Below are positions 32,679 to 45,000 of a DNA stretch of 64,000 nucleotides, piece after piece. A model generated the notes under the pieces. The model worked only from the letters and a program-made list of their open reading frames with translations. It did no database searches and was not told the DNA's origin. This stretch comes from Chlamydoabsidia padenii (Eukaryota; Mucoromycota; Mucoromycetes; Mucorales; Cunninghamellaceae): contig JAIWND010000004.1 in the NCBI GenBank assembly GCA_025330725.1, forward strand, positions 1,054,001 to 1,118,000, written 5' to 3'. Position numbers and translations under genes: made by a program. Positions within the stretch are counted from its first letter, which is position 1. Each line of letters opens with the position of its first letter.

Positions 32679-34746
32679 ATGACTTCTGGACCTATAGTGG
32701 ATACACCTACTTTTGAACGAAATCTTCGTACATCCCCACCACTTGAAGGGACGAACGATGATGATTCTCCTCAAAAAACCCGCCGCAGCCAATCGAAACA
32801 AAGACAATCAAGCAGCAATAACAACGGCAGCAGCAGCAACAGTAAAAAGAAACCTCAAGCGAAAAACAAAAAGAAGAAACAGTCCTACAGACCAGCATAT
32901 CTCGATGCCATTCAGCAAGAAATTGATGAACTAAAGAAACAAGAGGTAAGTCTTGTATGTGTATGATTGACTACAACTCATTATTAATCTTTTTATTCGT
33001 TTATTGTTTATAAATGTCCTTTAACGATGCTCTTTTGAAACATAGACCGGACAAGATACAAAGCTGGATACTGACAAGGATGAAAAATCAAAATTGGAAA
33101 ACCGACAATCTACATCAACAATGATCACCAAACTGGAAGAACTGAAACTGAAACTGGTAAGACAATGATCCTCCCTTTTTTATTAACTACCTCCTTCTTT
33201 CGTACCATACTCCTAATATATGCTTGCTAACTCGATTCATCCTATATTTATAGTCTACACCGGAAATGTTGCAAAAGTCCAGCCGTGATCGAGATCATTA
33301 TACTCAACCTTGCAACACACAACAATCGACTGAACTGACACAACGATTCGAACAAGAAACATTGACACTTTTACACTTCTTTTACATTGTCCGACTGGCT
33401 CAAAAGGGTCTCTTCGATATCATCTCACAAAGCTATCCGGAGGTTGAACCGAACGCTTTGGTTCATTTATGCGACAAACTGGTTGGTGGCTCTTTGTTTG
33501 TGGTAAAGGATCCTGTAGAAAAAGTACGATCAGAAAAGCGTGGACAGGTGTTTGACTTGTTACGAAAACTACACGACGGTGCCCCTGAATCGATCGCTGA
33601 TGGCTTCTCAACAACATTCAAACAAGTGCGTCATTTGGTATTCGATTTTATTGATTCAACAACCTCCTCTTCATCACCATTCATAACTCAACAAAGTAAT
33701 CTTTATCAAGACAACAGTATTGGATACAAGGATAATATGAATGAACAGCCACAACAACAATATCCTGTTTGGGTAATGGTGCCTTTTCAAGGCATGATCG
33801 GTGAATCACATCTTCAAAGTACATCTCCAGCATCAAACTGTAAGTGTCAAAATGATATACAGTCAAATCATCATCACCTATTATTAACACTCATTTTATT
33901 TTATTATATACTAGTCACAGGGCACCAGAAACCGAAGAATGGCTCTCAAGAACAAAGCGACGAAAAGTCTCACCCAAGGCGCACAACAGGAAACACTACT
34001 AACACCACTAAAGCATCATCAATAGGCAATAGCGGAACAGAAAAACGAGTAAATGGATCAGTAACACCCGAGGAAAAGGAACCAAATACCCGTAACACTA
34101 TGGACCACGATGAAATCAAGACTCAACAACAAAAGGATACTTCTCACGATTCAAATTCCGACACCAATACCCCATCAGTCAAAGAATCATCCATCACCCA
34201 TGCAAACGACCCTGAACAACTCAACACAACATTATCCAAAGACATGCAATCTCCATCAGGCTGGGAAAGCACTCGGGCAACAACATCAACAGCATCCTCC
34301 TCTTCATGGTCACAAGGGGACACAGATCAACGAAAATTGGATGAAACGACAGGCGACACAACCAAGGACGATGAATGGGGATCACCTTCGATTGGCAGTG
34401 ATGCTAAACCACAGGTATGGGATGGAAGGCCGCCTGATGATTGGAATGAAATGAGATCTGGGGGCGTATCTGATCGCCCTTGGCATCCGACACATCAACG
34501 ACGTGGTGGTCATCGGGGTAGGTCATCTGGTTTCCGAGGTGGTGGTGGTGGTGGTCAAGGTCGAGGAAACTATCGGTCTCAAGGCGATGAATTCCGTGGT
34601 GGTCGTGGTCGTGGTGGTGGTGGTCCTCGAAGAGGGTCTACTAACTCGGGTAAGTCATCTCTTCCTTTTGAATAGTAACATACACTAACATATTCCCTTG
34701 TATCTTTATAGGATGGAATACAACAAGACCTCCACGATCAGATTAG
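32679..34746 (+). CDS. RGG-box protein, probable RNA-binding regulator
   Basis: Family not recognised with certainty. Five exons: 32679-32945, 33046-33156, 33254-33839, 33915-34649, 34712-34746; 577 aa. It starts MTSGPIVDTPTFERNLRTSP. A Lys/Ser/Asn-rich region and a short coiled segment (AYLDAIQQEIDELKKQE, then KLEELKLKL) follow. A helical domain comes next: TLTLLHFFYIVRLAQKGLFD, ALVHLCDKLVGGSLFVVKDP, EKRGQVFDLLRKLHDGAPES. Then come a long Ser/Thr/Asn tail and a C-terminal RGG box (HQRRGGHRGRSSGF, RGGGGGGQGRGNYRSQGDEF, RGGRGRGGGGPRRGS) ending TTRPPRSD. This architecture recalls Caprin-like mRNA regulators, but I do not see a diagnostic motif. The 75-nt intron at 33840-33914 is in frame, so its retention would not break the protein. 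Confidence 0.82.
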
Positions 34747-34936
34747 TAGCAAGCACTTCTTCACAAGCTCTCTTAAATGGATTATAGAAGTAATAGTATA
34801 GTATATCTTCCTCTATAGCTTTATCTTTTATTCTTACTTTTAGTTTTTACGTAGTTTGGCATTTAGGTACTCTTTTAATTACATTGCATCTCTTTACTAT
34901 TCTTACTTTGGCAAAAATAAACTCTCCTATCCATTC

Positions 34937-34982
<46 letters not shown>

Positions 34983-37138
34983 GCTGTATATATAGGTGTG
35001 TCTATATCTCAGGATGTGTGGGTGTGTATGCCTTTATACATATAATTACGCTGTATATAATAGGTTGACAGGTTTTAACAAGATACATATGATATGCATT
35101 CTGGTTTGAATTGGTCAATTAATGCAAAAACAAGAGTATCAAAGCATGTATTAGACCGATAACCCAAAAAAGGACATGGTTATAGTCCAACCATAAAATC
35201 AATGCATGATTTCAGTGTAGATGGATTCAATCAAGTTTATTTTGTTATCAAGTGAAGCTACATAATACACAATACAACTGGTATAAAAAGTAAAAAGGAC
35301 TATTCTAAAAAGTATATAAGACCAGATTGTTGCATTTGCTGAGTAGTTGATCGTCGATGACATTTATACCGGCATAAGATTCTTCAATGAGACAAGATAT
35401 ATTCAATTTGGGAGGCATTTTGATGAGTGGCAAACATCTAAATAGCATTACCCACCATGCTTTTCCGTGGTATATTGTCCTTCGACCACCCAAGCCAAGT
35501 CCACGTTATCCACATCCCCGTAAACGTATGAACTTTAGAGGCATAGAAGATCAATTATGCTCTCTTCAACTGGTGTGATGCTACATAGCTAAAGAATCGA
35601 GCCGATTTCGTGGGTCCACCGTAATGATTTCCAATCGTCGTTAATGCTGCACAAAAATCAATGTAACTTCAATGTTGAAGAATCCCGTGAATCGAGTAGT
35701 ATGAGTTTTAGTATCTTGTTATGGACTCTGATCATCTAACTTTTTTTTTTCTATTAGATTGTACATGTAAATTACCTTGTTTCCACATTTCAAATACGTA
35801 TTCTTTTAGGAAGGCCATCAGAGAAGATCTGATCCAATACTTCAAATCCACAGTACAGTCAATAATGTTAGCGAAGGAGACAAAGTAAACAACAATTGGT
35901 TAGTATATCATGTCACCACTGACCGTCCTTTTCTTCTTCTTCTTCTTCTTCTTAATCTGCTGTACCTTGAATTACATCCACCACCAGAGCTACACTCCAA
36001 TACCTTGTGCAACTGTTTGCTGACATAGACACAGGCAAGAGTATTTAGCCTGCTTGAATAGACAAAAAATATTGCTTAGCGGTGAGTCATTATCGTTTTG
36101 CCGGGTTGGATTAAAAATATTTTACCTTTGATGAGTAAGAGACAACCGGGAGACCAGAGTCAATGGTACAAAGAGGGGTTCATATTGACCTTGTCGTAGT
36201 TATACTTCACTAGTCTGTTGAATATATTCGCTTCAGCAGGCTTTTTGAGTGGCATCTACATGATATAAAAAAAATAAAAATAAAAAAAAGAGAGAGAGAA
36301 GAAAGAGGGGGGGAGGAGGTGATTCAAAAGAAAATCCAATTCCATTGTTTATATTTTCAAAACCCGACACCTGCCCTGAATCAACTTGACACAGAAAATG
36401 TTATGGACGTCGTAATAGCGAAATGATGTGTCCCATATTCAAACAGAACGGTCCCCATAATAGTAGAAACAATCCTGTGAATTTCATACCAATAGATCAA
36501 CTCCTTCGCTTGTTTTCTAATGAGGGTGAGATTGGATGGTTCTGACCCACATTTTAAATCCCGCGTGCATGAAACGTTTGCCCAGGTCGATCCCCTGATT
36601 GGAGGACGACACTTCAAAGTGCTACCTGTTGTCTGTAGGTGTAAGTGGAAAGTAGAATGAATAAAACATAGTCAATAGTGGAAAAGTATAATGTGGCCAA
36701 GTTATGGGTTTTATTATGTACAAAAGTCGGATCGCATTGGAGCCTGAAACTTCTCAAAATGGAAAGCAGGTAGATTGGTCTTTAAATAATCAAAAAGACA
36801 ATGAGTTTAGCAAAGTTTAAAATGACTAGGACTTTACTCTTCTATTGGGATGAGGAAGAAAGAAAGGAGGATGGTTTAGAAAATGACACTTTTCCCAATG
36901 GGTCAATGGATACATATATACTGTATAAACTTACCAGGGTGTCAAAAGAAGGTTTGACTCCTTTTTACTATGTAACTGTACCTTTCCCCGTGATTTTCTC
37001 CCCCACTTTTATCAATGATCTTGCAACTCCTATTTTTCAAAGCACTATTTAGCTTTTCGCTTCTCTTTCTCATTCTCTCATCCTTCCTTTCATCTTTCTA
37101 ATCTTGACACATAGACTAGATAGCTGTATATCATTATC
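34747..37138. other. 2.4 kb poor region with possible decayed gene
   Basis: Starts with a 42-nt T run (34938-34979) downstream of the RGG gene. Between 35300 and 36260 several minus-strand pieces look like broken exons: one at 36255 starts MPLKKPAEANIFNRLVKYNY and stops after NPSLYH, and another near 35480-35540 reads VYGDVDNVDLAWVVEGQYTT before a stop. I cannot join them into an intact reading frame. TTTAAATCCCG occurs at 36553-36563. Confidence 0.4.
34938..34979. repeat. 42-nt T run
   Basis: Uninterrupted T tract about 190 bp downstream of the RGG gene stop codon. Confidence 0.95.
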
Positions 37139-39014
37139 ATGACACATGTAGGTAGCACTTTTCACTCTATGAATTATCGCTCATTGCTAATACATACTCT
37201 TCAATCATATACAGAGACTTGGTGGACGCAGAAAAAACGTGAAGAAGGGTTTTCAATTCACTTTGATGGTCGTAGGTAAGATCCGATGAGACTTCAAGTA
37301 CCGACAATTGACGTTTATATCTTACCTTCAGGTACTTCGGGAACAGGACGTACTACCTTTGTAAACACACTTTGTGATTCCAATGTACTTGCAAAAAAAG
37401 TATGTGATAATCCTGAAGAAGCCCACAATGAAGAAGGTATAACCATCAAGCCGATATCAGTAGGTAAGGAATACGGCTTTCAAAAAAAAAAAAAAAAAAA
37501 AAAAAAAAGACACATCGTCTCCTTATTCCCCTTTCTTCCTCTCCTTGAATCTTTCTTTGACTGTTTATACCCCTCTCACTTTTGGCTTTTTTTCTTTCCT
37601 AATTATTTTTCTTCTATATAGAATTGGACGAAGATGGTGTTAGGTAGGTCATTTCAGAACTGGATTTGGGACAGAAAGTGAAAATCATGCAGTTCGTCTT
37701 CAGGGGTAACTGTTTTTTCAAATCCCGACTAACTCACACTATTTCACACGCGGACCCCAATTTTTTTCTTTTTCTTTTCTTCTTCTTCCTCCCCGACTCG
37801 ACATTATATCATTCTCCACACTGTTTGGAGTAGAATATCCTTGACAATTGTGGACACACCTGGTTTTGGTGACAATATTGACAATGAATTCTGTTTCCAA
37901 GAAATCGTTGGCTATTTGGAACGACAATACGATGATATTTTGGCTGAAGAATCCCGTATTAAACGTAACCCTCGATTCCGGGATAATCGTGTTCATGCCT
38001 TGCTTTACTTTATCTCTCCTACAGGTCATGCGTAAGTCCATTGTAATCCATACTAAATTGACTACTAACAACACTTTATTGGTTTTATCAACCATTAGAC
38101 TTCGTGAAATCGATATCGAACTAATGCGTCGACTTAGTCCTCGTGTGAACGTCATTCCAGTGGTGGGTCGTGCGGATTCTTTGACTCCTCAAGAACTCAA
38201 GGACTTTAAAAGAAGGGTAGGCTGAAAGAAAAGGGTAATATATGATTTGATGCTCATTTATTCTTCTCTTTAGGTTATGGAAGACATTGAACATTATTGT
38301 ATCCCTATTTACAACTTCCCTTATGACGTGGAAGAAGACGACGAAGATACAATTGAAGAAAACAGTGAACTGCGTGCCTTGTTACCATTCTCCATCATTG
38401 GTAGTGACGAAGAAATAGTGGTGGGTGGACGTACTGTGCGTGGCCGACAATATCCTTGGGGGGCAGTAGAAGGTAACTTGAAAGTAGGTAGGGGCAACAA
38501 TGGTTAACTTTATTTATTTATTGTAGTGGACAATCCTCAACATTCTGATTTTGCACGGTTGCGGTCGGCCTTACTCAGTACTCATCTTCAGGATCTCAAG
38601 GAAATTACCCATGACTTTTTGTATGAAAACTATCGTACCGAAAAACTTAGCCGAACCGTCAATGGTGGTGGTGAACAAGAGTAAGTACTCCCCGCCTCCT
38701 CCTTCTCTTGAACTTGATACTGACTGTTTTTACTTTTTACTCTATGATATTTAGGGATGTTGCTGCTGCTGTGAATGCTGAAGACACAGCCAATCAAAAT
38801 GTGCGCATGAAAGAAGAACAACTTCGCAAAGAAGAAGAAAAGGTAAGCTAACTACAGAAAAGCATGATGATTACTAATCTTTAACATCTAGTTACGTGAT
38901 ATTGAACTAAAGGTACAACGGGAAATTCAAGAAAAACGTGCGGAACTCTTGAACAAGGAAGAAGCCTTACGAAACCTGGAAACAAGATTGACACAAGCTC
39001 AGATTGTAGAATAG
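37139..39014 (+). CDS. Septin, Cdc11-like
   Basis: GTP-binding cytoskeletal protein that forms filaments at septa and growth sites. Ten exons: 37139-37147, 37215-37275, 37332-37463, 37622-37643, 37834-38031, 38099-38216, 38274-38472, 38527-38680, 38755-38842, 38892-39014; 367 aa. The start is MTHRLGGRRKNVKKGFQFTL, with a 9-nt first coding exon and a 22-nt fourth exon. The P-loop reads GTSGTGRTTFVNTLC, with Arg where an active loop has Lys. The G3 site is VDTPGFGDN, and G4 is GRAD rather than AKAD. These changes fit the Cdc11-type septins and suggest weak or no GTP hydrolysis. The septin element and a C-terminal coiled coil (EKRAELLNKEEALRNLETRL) follow. An exact promoter word (37717-37727) lies inside intron 4, which is long (190 nt) for this window. 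Confidence 0.9.
37717..37727. promoter_or_regulatory. Promoter word inside septin intron 4
   Basis: Exact TTCAAATCCCG in the longest septin intron, between a 22-nt exon and the exon encoding DTPG. It could be an internal promoter or an intronic enhancer; the function is inferred only. Confidence 0.4.
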
Positions 39015-39209
39015 ATGCTTACTACTATCATTAGATCTCCCTCCCCTGCTTTTTATTTGCATATCACCATCCTTTTCTCTCTTTCTCTCCCTACTTTATT
39101 TTTTTTTTAAAATCAATCCATTATTTGAATAACATCTTATCTAATAAAATCATCCTTTTTACACAGTCAACTGCCTCCTGTAAACCTGTCAACTACTCGT
39201 ACCACGTTA

Positions 39210-39220
39210 ATTCAAGCCCC
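39210..39220. promoter_or_regulatory. Promoter word variant upstream of YPT6
   Basis: TTCAAGCCCCG, two substitutions from TTCAAATCCCG, about 90 bp before the ATG and in the common orientation. Confidence 0.4.
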
Positions 39221-39309
39221 GACTTTTCTTTCTTCCTTCCAAAAAGGACCCGACTTTTACAAATTCTTTGTCTCTCCCTTTCTTCCCACTTTCCCATCTT
39301 TTATATACC

Positions 39310-40457
<1,148 letters not shown>

Positions 40458-40633
40458 TTTAGAATCGTGTATTTAACCCCTCCCCACTCCAACCCCTTTA
40501 TATACAAATAGCCAATTTAGATCATTTATAATGGAATCAATAAAATACATCTTTCTTTATATTAAATATGATACAAGGGTTTTTATTTTATTGTAAATGT
40601 GGATTGGATACTATGTGACTAAATCTAATTCTA

Positions 40634-41861
40634 TTACTGTTGCTGCTGCTGCTGTTGGTGGGTTTTGGCAAATGTAGCAGCGACAATGAGAGGGAATACC
40701 AGGGAAGCTTCGGCATAAACCTTGACCATTTCACTGTTTGCTCTAATTTTACCCCACGAGACGGCTTCATCGGGTCTTGCACCAGCATCACTTCCGTCGT
40801 ATTCTTGAGCAGTATTGATAAACACCGAAAAGTCAGCCCCGTTACGCATCAGATTGGCATTACAGATATGATGCTTGATGATCCCACCACCGAGAATGAT
40901 CATACCCGTCTTTTTAGCAAATACCGCTTCATTGTTCATGCTTCGAATATCACCAGCAATATCCACAATCAGACCGGGGTTCTTGTAAGAGTGGAAGTAA
41001 ATCATATCGCCCAAGGATCCGTCGGTGATGGCAGGACAATAGACAGGAATATCATTCTTGGCACACCAATAGTAAATACTGGATTCATCATTGATTTCTT
41101 CACCAAGTCGCTTGATCATTTTCGAAGGAGTCCAGATCGTATCCTGCGGTTCATGTGGGTGAGTATATGATGACACGTGTGTCCATTTTCCCTAGTTACC
41201 TTTGTCTTTTGTTCTTCCAACATTTTATCCAAAATAGGAATCACCCAATCTTCAAATTTGCAATAGTTGTTGTTAGGCACCAACAAGTTTCCGATTCGAT
41301 TCAAACCTTGTTTACGAAGATCGCTGCCCTTGAGATTAAAGTCACCCAGATAAGTAGGAGCAAGACACTTGATAAAGTCTTCTTCCACACCACCTGCAGT
41401 TGCTACTACCACATCCACCATCTTGTGTTGCACCAAAAACTTGATTATTTCACGTACACCAGAAGACACCAAATTGGAAGTATAGCCTAAAAAGATCTTG
41501 CACTTTGTTTGTTCACGGACTTTGGGATCACGGTATTCTTCAGGTTCGTCGTTTGCCACTGGTTCGTCTGATAGGCGCCATTGGATCTAGTTTAACCAGG
41601 TTTGACGTTAGTTGGTTTTATTTTTCAATATATAACACTGCTTACCATCTTTTCCACAATTTCAATAGCATTACCTAGGCTGCTTGCTTGGAAGCCCATG
41701 GCTTTATAAGAGGAGAGTAGATCGGTCAAAGATAATGGTTGATTAAAGTCAGGGCCTTTAATCAATAAAGCGTCTGTTGGCATTTCCACCGATTCGACAA
41801 ACACAGCAGCCTGGGCTCCAGTAGGTTGGTTCGTAGCTTGGTCGTTATTACTGGTTGACAT
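40634..41861 (-). CDS. DYS1: Deoxyhypusine synthase
   Basis: Transfers the aminobutyl group of spermidine to a lysine of eIF5A, the first step of hypusine formation. Three exons: 41861-41646, 41586-41200, 41143-40634; 370 aa. Motifs: [19 protein letters not shown] (NAD site), [40 protein letters not shown], and the active-site block [20 protein letters not shown] with its catalytic Lys. Also present are [20 protein letters not shown] and [11 protein letters not shown]. The protein ends in seven Gln after KTH, a poly-Q tail not expected in this enzyme and probably disordered. It shares a 182-bp divergent promoter with the sorting nexin gene, which contains TTTCAATTCCCGCT. Confidence 0.95.
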
Positions 41862-41946
41862 GGTTATTTTAAAAGAGAGACAAAAATAAAATAAAAAATA
41901 AAATAAAAAAAAAGTGGGAGAACCCAGATATATGTATTTCGGTCAC

Positions 41947-41960
41947 TTTCAATTCCCGCT
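41947..41960. promoter_or_regulatory. Promoter word variant in DHS/SNX divergent promoter
   Basis: TTTCAATTCCCGCT, about 85 bp from each ATG of two divergent genes 182 bp apart, so a single element is placed to serve both. Confidence 0.45.
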
Positions 41961-42043
41961 CTTCCTCTTTTTCTTCCCTCTATTTTACACTTTTTTTAAC
42001 CTTTTTATATAATTATGTGCTCTCAAACGATTAGGACACTATT

Positions 42044-45000
42044 ATGATATCAAGTCTTTATTCAACCAAAAGGATTCTTTTTATACTCTTTTTACTTTAT
42101 ACAGTAACTGAATACCATTGGACATATACCCTATACATACTTCGACTTGGCTTTCTCCTCGTATGGGGTCTACTCCTACTTAATCTCCTGGTGCTGTTTA
42201 TCTACGTCAAGTACTTCATTTCACCCACTCGTATCGGCCAAGACAGTCGTAACAAGCTAGATTTGGAAGACTTTCGACCCTTACGATTCACTCAATCCTG
42301 GTCTCGACTGGAACAACAACGACAACAAGAAAACGACCCTCACTCGGCCCCACTTTGTCACGACAATGAACCCATCTCTGCTGCTTTTGACGAATTGGTC
42401 TCGTATGTGATTCGTGACTTTATCCAGTCTTGGTTTACTAATGTTGCTACTCCTAATGAACTCTCTTTTCCTTTGGCGGTCGATCGTCTCATTCGGTCAG
42501 CTGCCTCGGCGTTGAAACACCGGCTGGCTCAAGTCGATACAATGTCGCTCATCCTGAATCGTTTGGTGCCTTGCATCACTGCTCATCTGTCTGAATTCCG
42601 TGCTGCCGAAGTAGCTTTGCGTGGTCGGTTTCTCGAACGCTCGGTGACCGAATCCGATGAACTGGATATCTTGTTGGCGTCGCATTATTTGGGTGGCAAA
42701 CTTCATCCCGCTCTCACCACAGCCGCCGTCACTACTAAACCAACTGAAGTGGCCTATTTGCGTCAAGTGATGGATCGGATGCTACCAAAACTCGTGGGGT
42801 CTGATCGATTGGGGTGTGCGCCTGTCCGTGTCATTGTCCGTGAAATCGCTACTTGTGCTCTATTACAACCTATCATGAATATGTTAGCAGATCCTGATTT
42901 TTGGAATCAAACAATTGATACTCAGGTATACAAATATTCAAAGGCGGGAGGAGGATATAAATGACCAACTATTTACCCCCTTTTTTTATATATTGTTGTT
43001 ATCTAGTTGGGAATGGCGTTAAGGGAACAGTAAGTAACATGGATCGGATGACCTTTTATGCAATGGGGGGTCTAACAATTATTCTTTTTTTTTTTTAATC
43101 ATACTAGGAAAATGGTGCGCCAATTACGTGAAGCACTGGACAGACACTCAAACGATCTTGACACTTTGAACGAATTCATCAACTCGGATCCCACTAATGC
43201 CATCACTGCCAGTAAACAGCAACGTAAAATGGGGCCTATTAGTCAATTCTCATCAGCATTCTTAGGTATGGATATGGACGACGATTTGGCATGGGATGAT
43301 CAAGACTTTGATCCGGAAAAAATAAAGAAGCGACACAACTTTGGCAGCTCCAGGATGGGCAGGCGGACTTTTCAAGAATTTTTGAAAATGATTGAAGAAG
43401 AAAAGAACTTGCTGGATCTCAAACGGGTGCGGAATGATGTGGTGACTCAAATACGGAAAAAAAAGGCTCTCATATGTAAGTAAAGATTTGAATTCTTATC
43501 CTATGCTTACTCACATACTTTTTTTTTTTTAATTGTTTGTTTGTTTGTAGTGGATAGGGACCCTGAAGAAGTTGTTGATGGCGAAAAGGTGGATGATCTC
43601 ATGGTTTATGTCAACCGACTTGGCGTGGCGAAGAAACGAGTGGACAAACGGATTGCAACATTATCTGGTGAACATGTTGATTTTGTAAGTATCACAGAAA
43701 AGAAAAAGACAACAACTGACCTTTCTTACCATGTGATGATCACTTAGAAAACGTCAGCATCCCAGTTTTTTGGTGTCCGGAAACAACGATCCAACCAACT
43801 GCCTCAAATATCGGGATTCACCTTGCAAGACATTTTGACCAATACGGCTGGCTTATCTTACTTTATGGAATTCATGGATCGGCGGGGTGACATGGTTAAA
43901 CTTCAATTCTGGCTTACTGTTGAAGGCTTCCGGAGCTCTGACAATGATGGTGCAAAACGCGATGACTATACCTTTCTTCAAGATGTAAAAATGGTCTACG
44001 ACATGTATTTTGCAACTGCTTCACCACATCGTCTATCTATCACTGAACATCTTGACAAAGATCTACTCCAATCTATTCAGCATGCACAACAATGGGTGGC
44101 CGACGGGGTGGACACTATACAATGTAATCAAGCTATACAACAAATGCGGGAACAGCTCTATCGCATACAGCAACACGTCCTTTGGCAACTGGAGAAGGAA
44201 CACTTTCCTTACTTTAAACGTTCTGATTTGTATTTCAAGTTTTTGGCCTCTTCTCCTACACCTGATCTTCCCACTCCCGGACGGCGAAGCATGGATGATA
44301 CTACTCTCTATCGGCGGTCTTCTTCGGTAGATCAGAAACATCATCATCGACCCTCAAGTCATGGCAGCAAACCTCATTATCATCACCAAGACGATAGCAG
44401 CAGTACTTCTACTCTCGTTCAAGGAATGGAACGCTCTCTTTCGGCACGAATGACAACAAAACGGACACCATCATGGACAAGACGAGATTCATCTCAAAAG
44501 GCAGAATCGGATACAGAAATCAACCCTAGACCTTCTGGCGATTCTGGCAGCAATAACTTTGGCAATACCAACACTGATACCACACACCAACGAACACATG
44601 CACGAACATACTCTGATACAGGCCATGGTGGAGCTTCTAGATTTTTGTCCTTTGGTAGGGTCTTTGGTTCTGCTAATGATTGGTGGCGGGCAGCAGATAC
44701 ATCTCATCAACAAACAGAAAAGGCAACAAGCATAAAACGGAACTCTATTCAAGGCTCTGTCAAGTCCACGGATACTGAATACCCTGATACTGATGAAGAT
44801 TTGACGACATCACCACCAGCACCTCGAAACTTTCTTCGGCGAAACACGGTGGATGCAGTAGAGGCGGAATTGCAATCTATCATTGATGGAAAAGAAAATG
44901 GGAACAGGTATGAACAAGATACATCATCAGCATCAGCATCATCACCACCACCAGTACCTTCGACAACACGGCCAAATTCTTATTCATCCACCACCAGCAC

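Noticed and set aside
36381..36617. Minus-strand frame of 78 codons
   Set aside because: It spans a promoter-word copy and has no similarity or splice support.
43808..43820. ATCGGGATTCACC as a promoter word
   Set aside because: Coding sequence of the SNX-RGS gene, and it does not match the TTYRAA half.
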